Shown in pieces: positions 34,356 through 47,236 of a DNA stretch of 64,000 nucleotides (position 1 is the first letter of the stretch; every line of letters begins with the position of its first letter). The notes under the pieces were generated by a model. It was given only the letters and a program-made list of their open reading frames with translations, was not told the origin of the DNA and did no database searches. This stretch comes from Thunnus maccoyii (Eukaryota; Chordata; Actinopteri; Scombriformes; Scombridae). Where the stretch lies: the NCBI RefSeq assembly GCF_910596095.1, contig NC_056553.1:23384725-23448724 (forward strand), read 5' to 3'. The translations under genes were made by a program, and so were the position numbers.

Positions 34356-36266
34356 TGGCCAGTTGTCCTAAACAGAGAGTGGAGAAATGTATGGCTGCTA
34401 TACTCTATCTTTTCTCTAAAAGCTTAGTTAACGATTAATCACCCATTTATTAATGACTAAGCTATTTATGAATGAAAAAAAGATTTATGGATCAGAAATT
34501 CAGCATAGAGACTAATTATGAGTGGATACTGTGAAGGGTCAGAATATAATGATAATACAGTATGTAAAGGTTAAATGTGTCATCTGTGATGATTTCAGCA
34601 TTACAATAATCCTTTAAAACATTGATATTGTTGAAGTAGCCTATCAGTTATGTTCAATCGGATTAGCAGTGCTTCCCACAGAATTAGGAATTAGTCTATC
34701 TGTGGCGGTAGCTGGGCAGCAGGCAGGTGATGCTCCACCCATATGAGGTGCTCCACTACCATTTTGACAGTGTTGTGTTAAGAAGATAGACTAACTTGCA
34801 GGGTTTCTGTCATTGTATTGCAAGTTGACCCCCCTGCCAGGCTTAAGCATCGGGGAATTTAAAAAAAAAAAAAATGTTTTAATATGTTTTCTAAACTAAA
34901 ATGTGTTATACAAGTAGCGTAACTATTTTAAGGACTAGCTCAGTGTACGACTAGAGAGAGAGTGAGAGGGAGAGTGTGTGTGTGGCTGTGCTGACACCAG
35001 ACACGGGGACCAGACAGAGGATGACCGCTGCTTAGAGCCAGAACCAGAGCAACCCACCTGCCATCTATAGAGAGACATACCGAGAGCAGGCTAAGAGCAA
35101 GAGGCTTTCTGCCGAAAACAAGCAGTGAGACCCAGGAAGACATGTGAAAAGATTCTTGCTAACAGTTACAGCCGGAATTTACACTAGACTTTTTAAAAAT
35201 GGCCAATATGGGCGTTAATATTCAAGAATTCTGGCCATACAGAACAACTACCGGACAAATGTTTAAATAGCCATAGCTTACATTTAAACAGCAACAAAAC
35301 ACAAACGCTATGATCCAACAAATATATTTTAGTCAGCAGAATGAACTCTTTACAAATTTACAAACTGAACATATAGGCTACAACAATAAAATAAAACAAA
35401 TAGCCTTGCTGTTATTAATTTGATGCAGCCATGCAGGCAGCCTGCAGCTGCAGCTCCGCCATCACCTCCACCGGCCCTGGTCTCCCCGAGCCCATCTCTC
35501 ACCAGGGCCGGGAAAATTAAACCAGCTGCATCATGTGTTTGCACTCCACATCTGCAGATTCATCCACGCATGAACCAAACATTCAAAAATATGCTTCGTG
35601 ACAGTTTTGAGAAGGTGGTGAAAAAGTTTTGAGCCCTGTAAGTTACTATACCTGTCATGCACCCTGCTATAAGTTAAACGATTGCCTAAATTTCCTCAGT
35701 CACCATCGTTCTTTTCTAATATTTACACATTTCTCCCAGCCTCACTGGGGCCATGGAAATGTTAAACCTACTACTGATCAATAACATGTTATTTAACTGT
35801 AGACCTCTGGGCTGATCTGTTAGTTTCACTGTGCCAATGCTGGTTGTAACATTACCTGAGAGAAAACGGTAAGACTTTTCAGAGTCATGTTAACTGCTAT
35901 CGAGCCAGATAGCAGGGCTGTTGCTGGAGTGAGCACCGGCTTTTGAATCTCATGCCACGCTTACATCTGACTAAACACTCCACTGAATCTCTCAGTGTCT
36001 TAACAGCAGAGGCAAGGCCAGTTTATTTGTATAGCACATTTCAACAACATGGTAATTCAAAGTGCTTTACCTAGAGCATGAAAGGCATCAAGACAGAATA
36101 TAAAAGCAACACAAGTAAAAAGACATTTAAATACAATTTAAAAAGTGTTAAATTTCGAAATAAAGAGAGGCTAAAAAGAGAAAAGCAGGAGAACAGAAGT
36201 TACAGTACAGTGTAAAATATTGACCCTCAAATTTGGTTTAATAGTTAATTTAATTTAATAAGTTAT
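34356..36266. other. no gene; dispersed repeats
   Basis: Positions 34799-35140 are the second copy of the 22992-23240 repeat. Positions 36012-36110 (GGCCAGTTTATTTGTATAGC followed by AATTCAAAGTGCTTTAC) are a sequence I recall as extremely common in teleost genomes, probably a SINE or LINE tail. Frames on both strands at 35350-35632 are Pro/Ala-rich and unrecognised. Confidence 0.5.
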
Positions 36267-38459
36267 TTATAATACATTTTTGTGAGAATTCTTCTTTTTC
36301 TTGAACACTGTATGATCGTCAACAGGGCAGGTGTGTTTTGTGCTCATGTTGAGTGCAGTCTGCTGCAGCAGGGGGGAAAGACTCCTCATCTTGGAGTTTG
36401 TAGATAAACTTGAGGAAGACATGAGTGTGTGTGAGCTGCTGTACCTCATCAGTTGGGCCTTAGGGACTGGACTCCAGACCCATTTCTGGCGGCTGACGTC
36501 ACAAACAAAGTCCTCCAGTGTCAGGAGGCTCTGCAGGCTGGAGTTGACGTAACAGCTCTGACCAAGATTAGAAAAGCTGACACACAAACACAACGAGTCA
36601 AAACACACGTAAACATCATCAATTCTTCACTGACCAATCACAAACCTTCTACTAGAGATATTTCAGCTTGATCTGATGCATTCATGTCTTGTTATAACTG
36701 TAGTTCTTATTCAGATTTACTCGCCCAAAGCAGTCGATGGTGCTCCCCCAGACACCATCTCTGAAACCAACATGACTCCCTTTGGTGCTACAAAAACACA
36801 AACACACATGGTCATTAAACATGCCAAGTGGCTGTGAGACCTTCACATTTGATCTTAGCCTCATAAAGATGTCTTTATCAGTTAGCCAACTCTTCCAACA
36901 AGCTACATACAGAATACTTTAACCCTTCTCTCAAGCTTTAAGTCTTCTTAATCCAAACAAAGATGAGCTTTAAGATTCATTCTTAACAATGGGAAAAAAT
37001 TGATTTTAAAGTCTTCAGACTTTCTATTTATTATGACCTCTGACAGTCTCAAGCAAAAACATGATGCTGTTCAAGGCTGTTTAATTCAGCAATATAATGG
37101 AAAAAAACATCTATACTTTTGATTACAATCAGCTGTTTTCAGAGAGCTCTTACGTGATTAAAAGAAAACTAAATGGCCTTTAAAGCTGAGCTTTTGTAAT
37201 CTAAGATATTGATTTGGAGTATCATTAGTACATGAGGAGGTGGGTTTTAACTACCTGTTGAACTGTTCCTTGAGCAACTGGATTGCCTGGGAGATTGAGG
37301 TTGACTGTTGCTGCTCGTTTGTCTCTTCTGGTGTTGGAGAGCTGCAGCTGGAAGGATTGAAACAGATTGTTTATTTTATTCATTATTAGCACTTAAGTGA
37401 CAGAAAGACCCCAAAGAACTGCACTTCTTTCTTCTCTTCTTCATCGCTATTGGCAGCTGGAGCGACCTGACGTCTTTCTTTGTTGGATGATTAGAAAACT
37501 CTCACGGTTCAATACTGCATACACAGACTAATAAACTATATTCGTTTTGTTTGGTGCTCTCATTTAGACTGGTTGCTATATGGTTAATGTTGAGTTCTGG
37601 CTCATTCTGTGAAACATACATTGCGGCATCTGAACCACTTCTCTTCTTGGACTTTGGTTTGTGCTCCGTAGCCTCGGCCTTTAAGTTGGTGTCACAAGTG
37701 CTAAAGAGAAATAAATAATATGAATAAATCATAGAAAATACATTCATGTAGTGGGACAATATTGTTTTACTTTCTATCCATTGTCACTAATCATCTGATT
37801 TATCTTGTGACCCATCAGAGGGGTCCTGAGCCCCAGGTTGGGAACCAGTGTTACAATACTAAGAAAAATCCCTCACTAAACTAAAAGAGAGTAAAAAAAA
37901 CCTAACCTAACCTTACCTTTCCTTTCCTTCTACATCCTCCTCCCAATTGGTTTCCTTCTTCTGTAGAGTAAAAAGAAAAAATAACAATATGAGTAAACTA
38001 TGTCAAACAGTTTTTATGGTTACTTACAACTAAAAAGTCTAAATATAAATGTTACAGTCTACTAAAATGAGCTTAACATGAAGCTCTGACACTTTCTGTC
38101 AAATGTATCTCAGGGTGACTGAAGAGCCGATTCCTCCATGGAACCTTCTTGCTCTTTTTCTGTTTTCTAGCCTCAGCAGACTTAGCTGAGACTGGAGCAG
38201 TGGTGACAGCAACTCTGTAGGTAAAAAGAAACACACACAGTTGTTTGTAGAATCACTTGTAGCCATGAATAAATCATAAATCATTTGCAAGAATTGCAAA
38301 TGAAAACTAAATAAGGTAGCCTATGAAACTGACTGTAGAAATGAAGGAATAGTTAGGGCAATGGTAAAATAACAGTTATGAATTTACTTACTTCCCATGA
38401 CAACTGGGGTGCTGTTGGCTCTCATGTGCAACAATATCTTCTGCAGGTTTTTGACTTTT
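36267..38459 (-). pseudogene. USP37-like ubiquitin-specific protease, decayed
   Basis: Likely exons on the - strand are 38459-38392, 38214-38109, 37960-37917, 37700-37620, 37347-37255, 36787 to about 36716, and 36576-36267. The first six keep one reading frame across all junctions. They encode Lys-rich linkers (KQKKSKK, KPKSKKR), an EETNEQQQ helix and a GSHVGF..DCFGRV block like that preceding the catalytic domain in teleost USP37-like proteins. The last exon has the Cys box NLGQSCYVNSSLQSL (Cys codon 36552-36554) and later SLSPLLQQT and TCPVDDHTVFK blocks. Defects: the 38109 donor is AT instead of GT, phase fails between the last two exons, the segment around the DAHEFL box is deleted, and the reading frame ends in a Lys run with no His box. 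Functional enzymes remove ubiquitin; this copy should not. Confidence 0.65.
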
Positions 38460-41400
38460 CTGCTCAGAAAAAAAGAAAAATAAGTTGAATATTAACAGAA
38501 AAATAATGTGCATTCATAGCTGATATAAATTAAATTCACCAACAGTATCTACAAGACATTTGACTCTCAAAGGCTGAAAAATGTCTACTTCCACAAGGTC
38601 ACATGAATATTACAGTATTTACAGTAGTTCATCTGTGAAACATACCTTCTTCTGAAAACAATGCAGTCCAAACATTGTTGTAACTCTTTCGATCACTATT
38701 ATAACTGGAGGTTAACCTGTAATTGCTTGTATATTTCAGCAGGTGAAGTGATCTTTCAGTTAAGACTTTGAAACAAAGTAATTCTAGAATGTGACTCTGT
38801 CTCACTGTATGTAATAATGTATACTGTAATTTATGCGGATATGTAAGTAAGTAGTAAACACTGTATATACTATAATTCCCCAACTAGCTAGCTAGAAGCA
38901 TTTAGATCCTTGAACATTAACGTTGCTAAAACAAAATTACCAATACCGCAATAGAAATAGAAATAAACCTCATTCAAAAATATTCTTTAAAGAAACACTG
39001 ACATTTCAGGAATGTCTTTCTGTCTGCATGTCCAGTGCAGGATGTGTGTAGCTTAGCTTAGCTTACTTAGCTACTGTAGAAGCAGGTGGAAAGTGCTAGC
39101 TTAGCTCATGTCCCAAACACAGAGTTGTGAGTTTCTGAGTCTCTCCATCAGTAAAGCAGTGTGTGTGTTCTCTTTGTCATTAACCAATGACAAAGACAGA
39201 ACAGAATAGCACTGCTTCCCTTTATGATTCTTCTGTTACTGTACAAATTGTATTATAACAGTTCAACCTCTCACTCTTTTCCCACAAGAGAAAAAGAAGA
39301 AAGAAATAGAAGATTTAAAAGAAATTTAAGTATTTGCCAAAAAAATGTTGTAAAACTTTGCTCTCCATGGAGATGGGCCAGAAGAAAAAGATCTCTCTGG
39401 CTTCACCTTCATGCTGTGTTTCATTTTTACTTTTTAATAGAAGTGTCAAGAAGCTCTCAGGGGTCCTCCACTTGTGGGGAATGAGAATTAATTGGAGGAT
39501 TAGAGCTACATGCACCCTGCAACCTGTCTTGACTTATAACATGGCTTTAGGGTCTGCAGTACTGCTTCTTCTGACTGCTGACTGTGTGTGTGAGTGTGTG
39601 TGTGTGTGAGAGAGAGAGAGAGGGAGAGAGCATTCATTAGTCCCTGTGTATTTGTGAGAATTAGCAGTCCTTTGTTTTGTATGGCTTTCCCTGTGTTCAC
39701 ATAACTGTGACATCGGTGTTGCAGTTTTATGTGTGTATTTTTCTGTGATAGTTACTGTCAATATTCACAGCATCCAAAGTATGGAAGGAAAGAGGGAAGA
39801 TGACAATGATGACGACAACAATTTGAATGAACCTCATAAACGTAACAGCAAACTGCTGTGAAGTTTACTGAGCACATGGTTTATCCTCCACTCCCCACAG
39901 GAGCCATATAAAGTATCCAATGTGGTAATTGTTAAAGGGGACATATTATGCACATTTCCAGGTCTATATTTTTAATCTGGGAATCTACCAGAATATCTTT
40001 GCATGATTTACAGTTCAAAAAATGCCTTATTTATCTTATACTGGTCCTTTATGCAGCTCCTCAATTCAGGCTCTGTCTTAAACAGGCCAGTTTAGCTCCT
40101 GTCCCCCTCCCGATGAGCCCACTCTGTTCTGATTGGCAAACACTAAATGATGATTATGATTTACATTAGAAATAATGTTTTCCAGCAGCTTTGGAAACTA
40201 GCACAATGGGGAAAGCAATGTATTCAACCATGTTTTAACTAAAACATACATTAATTAATCCATATTATTACGCTGCAGGAGTAGTTTGATACTATTTAAG
40301 CTTACCAGGAGTGTATATTTTGATAGATTTTGGGCAGATTATCACTTTTAAGATTAAAGGATTTAAAGTTTTACTAACATTTGCAGCCATTTTTAAACAA
40401 GTAACGGTAACTACTCTCGAGGCACAAAGGAACATGTCACCCAGTGCAGCTGTGTAGCTCATTGACATGTTTTTAATAGTTTTTGGCCAACAACTGAGGT
40501 CTACGGCACAAGGAATACAATATATCAGACTTTAGATATACACACAATACTTACAAGTAGGATGAGTTCAGTGTTGGTTTAGCTCTGCACATGAGATTTG
40601 TTGACAATAAGAAAAATATTTAAAATCACCAGCCTAATCCTTTAAATGTCATTCAAGCTTCCATTTTGCTGAGGAGACTAAAAATAAAAGCAGATGAAAA
40701 CATCAGAACTGTGATGAGGAGACAATAACAGTATTAACACATTAATACATTAAACAAACATAAATGTATTTTCATTGTGTTTTCCACATGGTTTTCCATC
40801 ATTTGAGGAAAACCACATGGTTTTCCATCATTTGAGGTTTGTACTCTGTACATCTGGTTGTACTCATAGATATATACACATAGATGCCACATTCGGCTCA
40901 TTGTATTTACACGTCAAAGCCATATTGGTGTGTGGTAGTTACCCCGGTAAATGCATACAAGTCTGTTATGGGAAGAGGTCTGTCTGTGCTTACAGCAATC
41001 ATAACTCAATTTTCCAGCAGTTTGGGTTGTCACAAAATAAAAGTAATTTATATGTAATACAGAGTACTTTGTGCTTGGACTCTGGTGGCTCCTGTATGTG
41101 CATGTGGCTATATCCAGGTTTGCTATCAATAAAAAATAATAATAATACATTCAAGCTACAAGTTCACTTCACTCATAAATTTGCAATAGAAAGTCCAACA
41201 GCAGAGATTCACTTAATGTTGCTTATAGTGAGGACAGTATATTAAATTCTACATGTTGGTGACAGTAGAGTGTTGTGTAATGACTACTCACCCATGATAT
41301 TGTTCCTCGTGCCTTAGTTTTGGCATTTCTTTCCTTAGAACATTGAAATGCATCACAAATGTCTGGTATTCTCCACTGCAGAGAGCAGCTAGAAAACCAA

Positions 41401-42733
41401 TATGGTGATGGCTGAGACGCATCCCACAGCCTGGAATGTGGCATCTACAGTATGTGTATATATCTATGGTTGTGCAACCCTTTCCCACAATGGTTTAATG
41501 GCAGCGACTGGAGAATTGGTACCACCAACGGAAAACACATGGAAAACTTGGCCAGTGATAAATCTTTGAACTGAATTGAAACGAATTGAACAGCTCTAAA
41601 AATCTATTTCATGGTCATAAACATCCAAAAGAGGAGGCAGGGAGGCAAAATGGAAATCAAATAGGTTAGGGTCACTGGGGGAGGTCCAGCCACTTCCAGC
41701 ATGCGCAGTGTGGTGAGCTCAAACTTTGGACTTCCAGAGAGTCTGATCTGGTACAGACTTCATCAGACTTTGTTTACTCATAACACATAGCAATATGGGT
41801 GTAACGTATGGAAATTCTTTCTTTGATGTATTTGCTTTTTGCTGTGTGAGGCAAACAAATTGCCAATGTGAATTCCACTCAGAATAGTTCAGAAAAATAA
41901 CTGATAAAACTGTGATGGATTGCCCTTTAGCATTACTGTGATACAGAGCTCACTGAGTTTGACATCTCATCTGGCTTACAGGTTTCTGTAGCAAGCTGTT
42001 AAAAGTCTCCTGTAAAAATATGTATATCTACTTTGTATCTACTAAATCATTACTGAAGATACAAGCAAAAATAGTCCCCTAACAGGAAATTGAGTAAGTC
42101 ATCTTCTGTCCAGGCCAGGTTGTGTTATGACAAAAGCTTTAGCAGAATCTGTCTGTCTGTGTTTGCATGCTTGTTTCTTTGTCTCTGGCATATCGTCCAG
42201 GGAGAGGGAAAGATTTGTCATCTTTTGAAATGAGTTTGTGTTGACTTACTTCTCCACTTCTCCTCTATTACTCTCAGTGCATCAACTCCACGCAGTCAGT
42301 CATTTGTGCTCCTTGAACATGAAATGGAAAACACTTTGTGTTCGTACTGAAATTATTTCAGACCTTGCCAGTTTTTCTGTTGACTCTGTGAAGTAAACAG
42401 TCCCATTTTCTCACTCCTGCTGTTTATGGAAGTTACCTTGAAATTCTGTTCTTTCTAATGACTGATTTCATAGAATATGGAGGGTGCATGTTTAACACTT
42501 GACTGGAACTTGCAGGGAACTGTAAAGATGGTATACTGGCCTTTATATAGCATTATTAAAATCATGACACCAAAGTTCTTGTACACCAGTTTTACCAGTA
42601 AATGAAATACATTACAATACAATGAAATGATGAGGGGGATTGGGAGTCTGAATGGGGGTGAAGGGGATGGGGAGGTGGCAATTGGTGGGGTGGTTGGGAT
42701 GGTTTGGGGGTAGGGATGAAAGGGACAAGGGGT
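38460..42733. other. about 4.3 kb without a supported gene; microsatellite and small tandem repeat
   Basis: A possible further - strand exon of the USP-like gene lies at about 38646-38715 (bounded by TTACAG| and |GTATGT), but its phase does not fit the next exon. A GT/GA microsatellite lies at 39582-39630. A 29-bp unit (CCACATGGTTTTCCATCATT + TGAGGAAAA) is repeated 1.9 times at 40784-40837. The 156-codon + strand frame starting at 40775 runs through this repeat and has no domain I know. It is most likely chance. Confidence 0.4.
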
Positions 42734-44187
42734 TTAGGAAGGGAGAAAGCATATTACTCCTCTCTCTTTTCTCTCTCCCTCCTCTCCCTCTTCACTTTCT
42801 TCTCCCTCTCCTCCTTCTCTTTCCTCTCCTTCTTCACCCTCGTCTCTGTTTCTTTCTGTACCCTCTCTTCCGTCATTCTCATTTTTTTCATTTACTATTT
42901 TCCCAACCAGCTCCTGAAAATACAGAGACAGCACATTATTCAGTATTTTCTGTGTCCAAAGGTCAAATCTTAAACAAACTGTTGTCATTGAATCCAACAG
43001 GTTATTATTCAAATCAGAATGATCAGCTGATGTGATGTACCTGAGGCTCAGTGTTTTGTTGAGTCAGTAGCTTGAGCTCTTCCCCCATTTGGCTTGTCTC
43101 ATGGCGCCACTCGTCTTTTGTTGGCTTTTTCTCTGCAGCTCCTGCTCTTTCTCTGAGCTTGCCTACTTCTCTGCTATCTCCATTGTGAGCTGATCTTCCA
43201 GAGCTTTGTATTTTGTGTTTGACAGAATTTTGTGTGACTGGGTATGTATTACACCTCTTGCGTGTTCAAATTTCTGTTTTGATTGTTTTTTCTTTTCTTT
43301 CTCTTTCTCTTGTTTTTTGCTATACACGTTTCTTTGTCTATTTGATGTTATATTGTTTTATGATTCAGTATGTTTTTATGACTTGTTGAAATGAAGGGGA
43401 GGACTTTGTATAAGCCCTTTGGACTTCCTTCCTCTCCTGCACAATTTAATAAAACTTTTTACTGTGTAATATTTTTATAGTAACCTTTGTGCAAATAAAA
43501 AAAAATAAATTAAAAAAATAAAGACTCTGTCTCACTCTGCTTGATGACAAGTTCCTTTTGGCTCAGCTTCACCACACTCTCCACATGAGCCTTCTTTATA
43601 TCCCTTATTGTGGTGATCAGATCAGGCAACCTCCTCCTGTTGAACAATGGCTTTCCCATACAGCATTCAGTTCAGTCACTGTCTTGTGGAAGGAAAATTT
43701 CAGCTCTGTGTTTTTCTTCCACTAGGCTTTTGAGATCCTGTCATTCTCCTTCTTTCAGAATGCAGTCACTCGGTCATACTCTTCCAGTGCTTTTTGACCT
43801 TCTTGATCTCTAGTTTCTGGAGATGCAGCGTTTTCTTCAAGAAGCGGATTTCCTCCTCCTTTTCTTTCATTTTCCCTGCGCTGAGAGTCAAACTGTTATT
43901 GTCTGTCTTTTGTGGCCTTCGCCATGCCTTCTATGTCTTTTCTGGCCAGAAACAAAGTTGCAACCAAATGGCCCTTGTCATCTAATAGTTTCTGATATTT
44001 CTGCTCCCAGCTAACCACTTTGCTGGCTATCTGCTCCTTCAGAGCAGCATTTCCTGTGGCCAGCTGCTTGTTTTCTGCTTTGGAGTCCAAAAGGGCTTGC
44101 TGCAGGGCCTGGGAGTGCACTGGTATTCCTGAGTCATTTCAGCTGGGCTGTCATGGTCTGGACACATTGTTGAGCAGATCCAAGTGT
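42734..44187 (-). pseudogene. coiled-coil protein gene, frameshifted; family not recognised
   Basis: Three - strand segments have splice-like edges: 44187-43536, 43203-43041 and 42913-42734. The first reads as heptad-rich coiled coil (QALLDSKAENKQLATGNAAL, then SWEQKYQKLLDDKGHL), interrupted by stops and frame changes near 44130, 43895, 43790 and 43640. Continuations such as EKEEEIRFLKKTL and DIKKAHVESVVKLSQKEL still show coiled-coil character. The second gives LTQQNTEPQ before a GTACAT donor. The third follows a TATTTTCAG acceptor and is a Glu/Gly-rich tail ending in a stop, whose coding strand is the purine side of a long CT-rich tract. Loss of frame in at least four places marks a pseudogene or assembly errors. 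Confidence 0.5.
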
Positions 44188-46065
44188 CTGAAAGACAGAA
44201 ATGTACATGCAAGTAAAAAATACTGTCCCATCTCAACTTTGTAAACTCCTTTGTCCAAGCTTTAGACAAAAGATGAAGAAATAAGAAAACTTGGGATGCC
44301 CAAATAAGTAGATAGCACTTTTGAAAAGTTTGCTTAAAGCCATTTGCTGCTGGAGAATTCTCACCTCATCTCTTGAGATGTTGCTTTTCTCCACGACAGC
44401 TTAACATGGCAGCACTGGAGTTGAAGTATTATAGTTTACGTAGTATTTGTTCTGTAGTTTCTTTAGTCGATTTGCTGTTGCCACCAAGAGATGTTTCTCA
44501 GTTGGAGTCCAGGTTACAACTTTATTCTCATATTATTACAACTTTTTTCTCATTAAATTAGACTTTATCTTGAAATACAACAATTTTTTCTAAAAATTAC
44601 CAATTTATTCTTGTAGCATTGCGATTTCTTTCTCAAAACATTTAGGGCGAAGTCCACAAAAGGATTACGTGGCTTTTGTGGCCACTAAACCTTTGCAAGA
44701 TTGCTAGGCTAATAAGCCTCACTGCAAAAACTGTCGAATTCAAAAAGACCAGCACTGATTGTCACGCACAATTAGGTTGGAGTTATTAGCGTCTTCAGAG
44801 AGTTGGTGTTAACTGCACACTCACTCACTTCTCACTCACTCTCTCTATCTTCAAATCTTCAAGCTTGTGAGGCTTGAATGATATTGAATTGATATTGAAT
44901 GATATTAAGGGCAAAATCTACAGTCAGACATTGGGGGGCGGAGGCTCAAGTAGGGTATCTCGGATTTAAAAATAAAATAAAAATAACAGCACTGATATCA
45001 GGATTCGTCCATAAGGGCTGCTTTGTTACAAGCAATTCCACCATATAAACCTGGAATGTGTGTGTGTCAGCTGACCTGTAGGTGTGTAGCAAAACACTAA
45101 ACGTTGATTAGCGTCAGATCCTGAGCGATCTGGTGTTAATGAAGATACTGCTCCCACATGCATAAATGTGCACAGCCTCTTTCTCAGTGTGGGGATGCTG
45201 TGTGAGGCTGCAGCCAGCTGTGGGAAACAAACAGAACATCAGTTTGTTTCTTCAAAATCCTGGATACATTCAGTGACACCTGAACAACATGACTGTAAGA
45301 TTCAGACATTAATCTAACACATTTCAGACCAGCCTGAGTCACATCAATAGCTATATTTTGACATTTGACATTTCAGTAGATTACGTCATAGATGCAAAAT
45401 ACTAGAGAAGTAAAAGAAACAAAATACATGAAAGTTGGTTTGTGATTGTGGAGAGCTCTGTGTGTGCGCATCTTTGCTAATTAAAGACACGCAGTTTGAG
45501 GCTTTTGTGCACTCTGCAGTTTTCATTACAGACCAATCTGTGTGCTGAAATGTGGAGAAAAGCCTGATACACTGGAAAGTGCTCTGCTCTCTCAAACAGA
45601 AAAAAAACAAGGGCAAATATCACTCAGCTGTAAAACTTTATGGGCGTGTTTGTGCCGGCATATCATTAGCACAAAATCTTTTGTGAACAGGACCTTACAA
45701 CGGGGCTGATTGTGGTTGCAAATGCTACTCAATTCATGGTGCTGTTAGCAGGCACTATCCATTCTTTGTGGATTTGGCCTTTAGACTTTATTCTTGAAAT
45801 CTCAGGTTTTGTTTTTTGTCAAAGTGGCCCTAATCCTCCACTGTAGGAAAGCACTGTCAGATGAAATAATAATTTAGCTGAGAATTATTAGTATTTCTAG
45901 AACATCTGGGTGCCTAGTGGTTGGGATGGATAAGTTCAATATAGATGCCACTCTTATAAAATCAAACTCCAACTTTATTGTACCTGAGGGGAAATTTGTC
46001 ACTGCATCAGGTGAACTCACACACTACAGAACAATCTCCCTCTTGTCAACATCAACATGTCTCCT
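44188..46065. other. no recognisable gene
   Basis: Possible additional 5' sequence of the coiled-coil gene lies near 44370-44400 but shows no clear exon. Positions 45951-46020 (AACTTTATTGTACCTGAGGG) resemble the AT-rich tail of a common fish repeat. No long frame is seen. Confidence 0.35.
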
Positions 46066-47236
46066 GGGGTGTATTCCAGAAAGTAGGTTTAGTGAAAGCT
46101 CTGATTTTGAGGGGAGACTCTGGGTTTTCAGTTCCAGATCTAACTTAAACTCTGGGTTCAGTTACCATGGTAAATGACTCTATGAATCTAACCTGCTGGC
46201 TGGCAGGTTTTCTTCAACAAACCCTGAGTTTCTGTCTGTCTCCTCTCTTACAGAGCCAGACACACTGTTTCATCTCTGCATTCATTCATTCAGTCCGTAT
46301 CAAAGTGCGTACTGAATTGCATTCATTAGTGGAGGTTTACTGTCTGTCAGAATCAAAATCCTGGTTGGATGTTAGTTTGTTACTCAAGGACTTTATAAAG
46401 TTACTGCTTATATGCACATCAGTCATGTCTTTGAACAGCAGTTTTTGCCTTCACATTCAAATATTACACAGCGTGAATTCAGCCTCAGCTCAGAATCAAA
46501 CCTCTGCATGTCCTTCTGTTATAACACTGAGACTCTGTGCACACAAGACAGCTGTTAGTTTGTTAGAGCAGCTCCTGCACTGAAATCTTTATTGCACATA
46601 ATGTGTAATCTGAGTTTTAAATCTGTAAAAAATCGGTATGAAGCCTCAGACGTGGGATCAGTGAATACTTTGATTTGATCGGTCGCACTGAAGGAACATC
46701 AGTCCTATAATATTGGAGATTATATGTTAATATTTCTGAGTGAGCAGGATCAAGCAGCATCACTGAATGCTGTTGAGCCAAGATACAAATAGATGTCTAA
46801 AATTTTAAAATCTAATGTGTTTTAACCTTGATGCCTTTTAAGTGCAAATCACCAAACACATTATTTCTGGTTCAGATTGTGAGCTTACAGTCATGTCTCT
46901 GTGTCTTTGATTTATATGTTTTTTAAATCTTTAACTATATTTTTCATCTTCAGTTGCTGCCTCCTGTGTTTTGTCCCTGTCAGATTAAATCTGAAAAAAA
47001 TATATTTAAAATGTGATGTAGCTGCAGCCTGATACACAGTCAGATTCCACATTATGGTCATTAAGGAAATGTAAGTCTGGAAAATGATAAAAATTAATGG
47101 ACAACATTGAATAAAACTTCATTGTGTTAACTTACTGACACTTTCCTGCTCTGACTCAGGCTCTGTTTTTAAAGATAAATGTGTACCTACTGCTTACACA
47201 TGCAGGGTGTTGAACTTGTTTTCTGGAATGGGCCCC
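46066..47236. mobile_element. 1.17-kb inverted-repeat DNA transposon derivative
   Basis: The left end GGGGTGTATTCCAGAAAGTA and the right end, read inverted, GGGGCCCATTCCAGAAAACA match over most positions, with ATTCCAGAAA identical. Subterminal CTCTGGGTTTTCAGTT and CTGGCTGGCAGGTTTTC strings are ones I recall from abundant percomorph repeats. No transposase frame is present, and the 138-codon frame at 46167-46583 has no known domain. PIF/Harbinger affinity is a guess from the termini; no clear 3-bp target duplication was seen. Confidence 0.55.

Noticed and set aside
42652..43035. + strand 127-codon frame rich in Leu, Phe, Ser and Pro
   Set aside because: It reads the CT-rich tract; the opposite strand has splice-bounded coiled-coil sequence that explains the region better.
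46167..46583. 138-codon frame as a transposase for the 1.17-kb element
   Set aside because: No DDE or DNA-binding motif, Ser/Leu-rich composition, and far too short.
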